Positions 15,367 to 18,652 of a stretch of 18,652 nucleotides of DNA are shown one piece after another. The stretch spans positions 29,298 through 47,949 of the forward strand of contig DPRS01000014.1 of NCBI GenBank assembly GCA_003537575.1. The letters run 5' to 3'. The stretch comes from Oxalobacteraceae bacterium. GTDB lineage: Bacteria; Pseudomonadota; Gammaproteobacteria; Burkholderiales; Burkholderiaceae_D. The notes under the pieces were generated by a model. It was not told where the DNA came from. It saw nothing but the letters and a program-made list of their open reading frames with translations, and did not search any database. How positions within the stretch are numbered: the first letter of the stretch is position 1; every line of letters begins with the position of its first letter. The position numbers and the translations under genes were made by a program.

Positions 15367-17274
15367 TCAGGCTTTGGTTTCGACCTCGTTCTTCAGGCGC
15401 TCCACCAGCTGATCGACGGGCATCACACCCAGATCGACATTTCCTCGCGCACGCACGGCCACTGTATTGGCATCCCGCTCCTTGTCGCCGATAACGACGA
15501 TGTAAGGCAGCTTTTGAACCGAATGCTCGCGTATTTTATAGGTTATTTTCTCGTTACGCAAATCGAGGTGGACCCTAAACCCTTGTTTTTTCAGGTTTTG
15601 TGCCACCATTTGCGCATAATCAGACTGGGCATCTGAAATATTCAGAACGGCAACTTGCACCGGCGCCAGCCACAGCGGCAGCGCGCCGGCGTGATTTTCG
15701 ATCAAGATGCCGATAAAACGCTCCAAAGAGCCGACAATTGCACGATGCAGCATCACCGGCACCCTGCGAGTATTGTCATCCGCGACATACTCGGCGCCCA
15801 GCCGGCCCGGCATGGAAAAGTCGACCTGCATGGTCCCCACCTGCCAGGGGCGGCCCAGCGAATCCTTCAGGTGGTACTCGATCTTCGGACCATAGAAAGC
15901 ACCTTCACCCGGCAGCTCTTCCCATTCCACGCCACTGGCGCGCAGCGCATTGCGCAGAGTCTCCTCGGCCCGATCCCACACTTCATCGCTGCCGATACGG
16001 TTTTCCGGACGCAGGGCCAACTTCACCGAAATCCCTGAAAAACCGAAATCGGCATAGACCTTCATAGCTTGGGCATGAAAAGCCGTCACTTCCCCCTGAA
16101 TCTGTTCTTCGGTACAGAAAATGTGACCGTCATCCTGGGTAAAGCCGCGCACGCGCATGATGCCGTGCAGCGCGCCGGAAGGCTCGTTGCGGTGGCATTG
16201 GCCGAATTCGCCATATCGCAACGGCAGGTCGCGGTAACTGCGCATGTCGGAGTTGTAAATCTGTACATGCCCCGGGCAATTCATCGGCTTCAAAGCGTAA
16301 CTGCGGTTTTCCGACTCGGTCTGGAACATGTTCTCGCGGTAATTCTCCCAGTGACCGGTCTTTTCCCACAGGCTGCGGTCAAGAATTTGCGGCGCCTTGA
16401 CTTCCTGGTAGCCATTCTGCTGATAAACCTGGCGCATATACTGCTCAACCTGCTGCCACACGGTCCAGCCCTTCGGATGCCAGAACACCAGGCCCGGACC
16501 TTCATCCTGGAAATGGAACAGGTCGAGCGCCTTGCCCAGCTTGCGGTGATCGCGCTTTTCGGCTTCTTCCAGCATGTGCAGGTAGGCCTCCTGCTCTTCC
16601 TTCTTCGCCCATGCAGTGCCGTAGACGCGCTGCAGCATCTCGTTCTTCGAGTCGCCGCGCCAGTAGGCGCCGGCCAGCTTCATCAGCTTGAACACCTTCA
16701 GCTTGCCGGTGGAAGGTACGTGCGGGCCGCGGCACAGATCGGTGAACTTGCCCTCCGAGTACAGTGACACATCCTGGTCCGCAGGAATCGATTCGATAAT
16801 TTCCGCTTTGTACGCTTCACCGATCGACTTGAAATACGCCACGGCTTCATCGCGCGGCAGCACCTTGCGCGTAACCGGCTCATCCTTTTTTGCCAGTTCG
16901 GCCATCTTCTTTTCGATGGCTTGCAGGTCTTCCGGCGTAAAGGGACGCTTGTAGGAAAAGTCGTAATAGAAGCCGTTTTCGATCACCGGCCCGATGGTCA
17001 CCTGCGCGTCCGGGAACAACTCCTTGACGGCGTAGGCCAGCAGGTGCGCGGTCGAATGGCGGATCACGTCCAGGCCCTCGGCATCCTTGTCAGTGACGAT
17101 GGCGAGATCGGCATCCTGCTCGATCAGATAGGAAGTATCGACTACCTTGCCGTTGACCTTGCCGGCCAGCGCAGCCTTGGCAAGGCCTGCGCCGATGCTG
17201 GCGGCGACTTGCGCAACCGTGACCGGCGCATCGAATTGACGTTGTGAACCATCGGGGAGGCGGATTGCAACCAT
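15367..17274 (-). CDS. thrS: Threonyl-tRNA synthetase
   Basis: ThrRS charges tRNA-Thr in the cytosol and edits mischarged serine. The 635 residues match the family. Domains in order: TGS (1-61), the editing domain with HSTAH (H73, H77) and later CRGPHVP, the class II core (about 243-535) and the anticodon-binding domain (about 540-635). Zinc ligands are visible: the Cys of LKPMNCPGH, the His of ALHGIMRVRGF and the His of MLHRAIVGSLERF. HRNEPSG belongs to motif 2. The ATG has GGAG seven bases upstream. It opens the translation operon; the upstream leader has a threonine-rich open frame and a terminator, suggesting attenuation. Confidence 0.98.
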   Translation of the reverse strand: MVAIRLPDGSQRQFDAPVTVAQVAASIGAGLAKAALAGKVNGKVVDTSYLIEQDADLAIVTDKDAEGLDVIRHSTAHLLAYAVKELFPDAQVTIGPVIENGFYYDFSYKRPFTPEDLQAIEKKMAELAKKDEPVTRKVLPRDEAVAYFKSIGEAYKAEIIESIPADQDVSLYSEGKFTDLCRGPHVPSTGKLKVFKLMKLAGAYWRGDSKNEMLQRVYGTAWAKKEEQEAYLHMLEEAEKRDHRKLGKALDLFHFQDEGPGLVFWHPKGWTVWQQVEQYMRQVYQQNGYQEVKAPQILDRSLWEKTGHWENYRENMFQTESENRSYALKPMNCPGHVQIYNSDMRSYRDLPLRYGEFGQCHRNEPSGALHGIMRVRGFTQDDGHIFCTEEQIQGEVTAFHAQAMKVYADFGFSGISVKLALRPENRIGSDEVWDRAEETLRNALRASGVEWEELPGEGAFYGPKIEYHLKDSLGRPWQVGTMQVDFSMPGRLGAEYVADDNTRRVPVMLHRAIVGSLERFIGILIENHAGALPLWLAPVQVAVLNISDAQSDYAQMVAQNLKKQGFRVHLDLRNEKITYKIREHSVQKLPYIVVIGDKERDANTVAVRARGNVDLGVMPVDQLVERLKNEVETKA

Positions 17275-17348
17275 TTGTTTTCTCCATGCCGTGGCTAAAT
17301 GCCTGCGGACTTCTTAGCTTGGAACTGCATATGCGCAAAAATGCGGAC

Positions 17349-17374
17349 GAAAAAAAACGCGGGCCAGCCGCGTT
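17349..17374 (-). terminator. Rho-independent terminator / attenuator upstream of thrS
   Basis: On the minus strand AACGCGG (17374-17368), loop CTGGC, and CCGCGTT (17362-17356) form a perfect 7-base stem, followed by six more Ts (17355-17350). No gene ends nearby on the minus strand, so the terminator appears to act within the thrS leader, about 75 bases before its start codon. The 5' arm and loop can also pair with the upstream segment 17412-17404. Confidence 0.75.
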
Positions 17375-17400
17375 CTTCATACAGACGATGAAAGACCCGA

Positions 17401-17442
17401 CTAGCGTCGCTGTGTACCCTCGGTGCTAGTTCGCGGTGTCAT
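17401..17442 (-). CDS. Putative threonine-rich leader peptide of thrS
   Basis: This 13-codon open frame encodes MTPRTSTEGTQRR and ends at TAG. Threonine is at positions 2, 5, 7 and 10 (ACA, ACT, ACC, ACA), four of thirteen, well above the usual share. AAAGG lies nine bases upstream of the ATG, a usable ribosome site. The frame starts about 28-30 bases after the predicted transcription start and ends 27 bases before the terminator hairpin, the normal geometry of an attenuator leader. Hairpin ACTAGC/GCTAGT overlaps its 3' half. Known leader peptides of this sort measure charging of one tRNA through ribosome stalling. Translation and function are inferred. Chance is a fair alternative, because the frame is very short. 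Confidence 0.55.
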   Translation of the reverse strand: MTPRTSTEGTQRR

Positions 17443-17476
17443 AACCAGGTGCCTTTCTCGCTCTTACAGAATGATG

Positions 17477-17505
17477 TTGATAAATTAACAGGCAGAAATT
17501 GCCAA
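17477..17505 (-). promoter_or_regulatory. Predicted sigma-70 promoter of the thrS operon
   Basis: On the minus strand TTGGCA (17505-17500, 5 of 6 to the -35 consensus) is separated by exactly 17 bases from TATCAA (17482-17477, 4 of 6 to the -10 consensus). Transcription would begin near 17470, leaving a leader of about 195 bases ahead of thrS. The surroundings are AT-rich. Confidence 0.55.
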
Positions 17506-17547
17506 GTATTTTTACCAAAGCGATCATTTTAGGGGGATTTGGCGGGG

Positions 17548-17760
17548 ATGTCCAATGGCTGCTCGCAAAGAGATGGCGATATCCCAAAAGCAATGGGGAA
17601 GTTTGCGCTTTCGGTCAGGCAAAAATTTGGGGCGCCCATCAAAAAAGAGGATGGCTTAGGCTACCTGCAGGCGCATCAGAACCGATCCATCCGGATGGCT
17701 TCTAAGTTATTTTTTGGAGGCGAAGATGACTCTTCCACCGGCCAAGCAGAAACCTCTTAA
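17548..17760 (+). CDS. Doubtful small ORF, 70 residues
   Basis: An ATG at 17548 opens a frame of 70 residues (MSNGCSQRDGDIPKAMG and on), running into the next small gene. G-rich sequence upstream (AGGGGG, GGGG) gives only an ambiguous ribosome site. The protein has no recognisable domain, and its 3' end overlaps the better-supported gene at 17726. It may be non-coding. A perfect palindrome, CCATCCGGATGG, lies inside it at 17687-17698. I see nothing else in 17506-17725. Confidence 0.2.
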   Translation: MSNGCSQRDGDIPKAMGKFALSVRQKFGAPIKKEDGLGYLQAHQNRSIRMASKLFFGGEDDSSTGQAETS

Positions 17761-17902
17761 GTCCCATACAAAACCGGAAAAAGGCCGCTTGGAGAAGTTT
17801 GCCGAGCAAGTTGATCCGCCCGGCAGGGAAATTCCTGACCGCGATCTGAAGGATCCGGGCAGGATGACGCCGAATGCGCCACCGACGGATAACCGGTCAT
17901 GA
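17726..17902 (+). CDS. Small uncharacterised hydrophilic protein, 58 residues
   Basis: I do not recognise a function. The ATG at 17726 has GGAGG five bases upstream, the best ribosome site in this part of the window, so translation is likely. The protein is highly charged and proline-rich: a basic N-terminal half (KQKPLKSHTKPEKGRLEKF) and an acidic to neutral second half with repeated short DP or PG turns (VDPPGREIP, KDPGRMTP). It lacks hydrophobic segments and is probably disordered. It is divergent from thrS and convergent with the small membrane-protein gene on the minus strand, 61 bases away. Confidence 0.65.
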   Translation: MTLPPAKQKPLKSHTKPEKGRLEKFAEQVDPPGREIPDRDLKDPGRMTPNAPPTDNRS

Positions 17903-17963
17903 CCAGCAGCTTCTTTGTGCCTGCACTTTCGAGAATACGTAAGATCGATGCAGAGTTTCGGGT

Positions 17964-18173
17964 TTAATACCTACGCATCCACATCTGCGCAAGCTTGACG
18001 CCGCCGATCAATGAGCCTATCAGCGCCAGTGTCGCAGCCCATTGCCAATGTCGCAGCATATTTTTGCGTTCCGCCGTCCACCAAGGCTTGCCTTTTTTCG
18101 TCCGGACATATGCTCTTTCTTCCTTTTCCTCCGGACTGAGCATAGATTCATCTTCAGCTTTCACAGGAGGCAT
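17964..18173 (-). CDS. Small predicted membrane protein, 69 residues
   Basis: Unrecognised. The protein has a charged N-terminal half (SPEEKEERAYVRTKKGKPWWTAERK) and one C-terminal membrane helix (about residues 44-64, WQWAATLALIGSLIGGV), ending with a basic tail MRRY. Topology by the positive-inside rule is ambiguous. The start is uncertain: the frame is open up to 18272, with a TTG just after the upstream gene's stop. The ATG at 18171-18173 is chosen because sequence before it has poor protein character, but it has no clear Shine-Dalgarno; another ATG is at 18143. The gene upstream on the same strand also encodes a membrane protein, so they may form a unit. Confidence 0.5.
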   Translation of the reverse strand: MPPVKAEDESMLSPEEKEERAYVRTKKGKPWWTAERKNMLRHWQWAATLALIGSLIGGVKLAQMWMRRY

Positions 18174-18276
18174 CAACGCTCGTATCAGATCTGGTCGCGC
18201 TCCAGCCTGGTGGTGCCAGAACCGATGGCACAGACGGAAAACGTGGTTAAGAAGCTCATGGCGAAAGCGCAATCGG

Positions 18277-18652
18277 TTAAACCAGATGCGTCACCCACCA
18301 CGCAAAACCAAACCAAAACAAACAACCGCCACCAACCGTCACAAGCAGCCATGGCGCCACGATACGGGCGGCTTTTTTGCGCAAGAGCAGGTCTTCCGGT
18401 GTGGCTGGCTTGGTTTGGTAAGGGTTATCGCCCTTCGCAGGCTGCGGCCACCATGCATCAGGCAATTTTACGGTTCGCCGGCCCCACGCTTGAAACAGGC
18501 TGAACAATGAACCTGGTCCCATGAAAGCTACGTAGAGCGTATTGATCGCATTGATTTCCGGTTTGCCGTTTCGCTCGCGCAGGCGTTGCATACGGTCGCC
18601 GTCCGGCGTGGCATCGTAATATGGCCCTCGATCCAGCACTTTGCTGATCCAG
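18277..18652 (-). CDS. Predicted membrane protein, C-terminal part (cut by window edge)
   Basis: The frame is open to the right edge, so the start is outside or at a GTG at 18639; at least 120 residues are visible. The N-terminal visible part is polar (DRGPYYDATPDGDRMQRLRERNGKPEINAIN). A moderately hydrophobic stretch follows (LYVAFMGPGSLFSLFQAWG), then a polar Pro- and Trp-containing segment (LPDAWWPQPAKGDNPYQ), and a strong C-terminal membrane helix (about 94-115, APWLLVTVGGGCLFWFGFA). Residue numbers count from the GTG. I do not recognise the family. Neighbour 17964-18173 on the same strand is also a small membrane protein. Confidence 0.6.
   Translation of the reverse strand, partial: WISKVLDRGPYYDATPDGDRMQRLRERNGKPEINAINTLYVAFMGPGSLFSLFQAWGRRTVKLPDAWWPQPAKGDNPYQTKPATPEDLLLRKKAARIVAPWLLVTVGGGCLFWFGFAWWVTHLV

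Noticed and set aside
18185..18259. 24-codon minus-strand ORF starting MSFLTTF
   Set aside because: No ribosome site and no lipobox or clear signal peptide; its frame crosses the start region of another small gene.

Overview
The window looks like chromosomal DNA of a betaproteobacterium of the order Burkholderiales, probably Oxalobacteraceae. The main reason is the block thrS-infC-rpmI-rplT-pheS-pheT-ihfA-merR and the Burkholderiales-like form of its proteins, for example an IHF alpha with a long N-terminal extension. Base composition is GC-rich in genes, and several intergenic gaps are AT-rich. I see no insertion sequence, prophage, CRISPR array, rRNA or tRNA. The family-level assignment is inference.

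Layout, left to right. (1) 1-2706, minus strand: the start of a tandem-HAMP sensor kinase, cut by the window edge, preceded by a REC-PAS-GGDEF-EAL cyclic-di-GMP protein; a 404-base gap with operator-like repeats follows. (2) 3111-7648, minus strand: an FtsX-type ABC permease, a group II truncated haemoglobin and rmuC. (3) 7806-9335: a DksA/TraR-type zinc-finger protein (minus), an unrecognised 208-residue protein (plus, divergent from it) and a 75-residue unknown (minus, convergent). (4) 9484-17442, minus strand: the translation and nucleoid operon. Transcribed from right to left it runs thrS leader, thrS, infC, rpmI, rplT, pheS, pheT, ihfA, merR-like gene. (5) 17548-18652: small unrecognised genes, including two predicted membrane proteins, one cut by the right edge.

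The most interesting part is the set of RNA control elements in the translation operon. Upstream of thrS there is a sigma-70-like promoter, a 13-codon open frame with four threonine codons and a good Rho-independent terminator. An alternative antiterminator pairing is possible, so the layout is that of a threonine-responsive transcription attenuator. infC starts with the non-canonical codon ATA. The 220-base gap before rpmI holds a hairpin covering the rpmI Shine-Dalgarno and a competing long-range complement, as expected for an L20-type autoregulatory switch. A terminator-like hairpin sits between rplT and pheS, where E. coli has the pheM attenuator, but no phenylalanine-rich leader peptide is visible here. 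None of these RNA structures has been computed or tested; they were read by eye.
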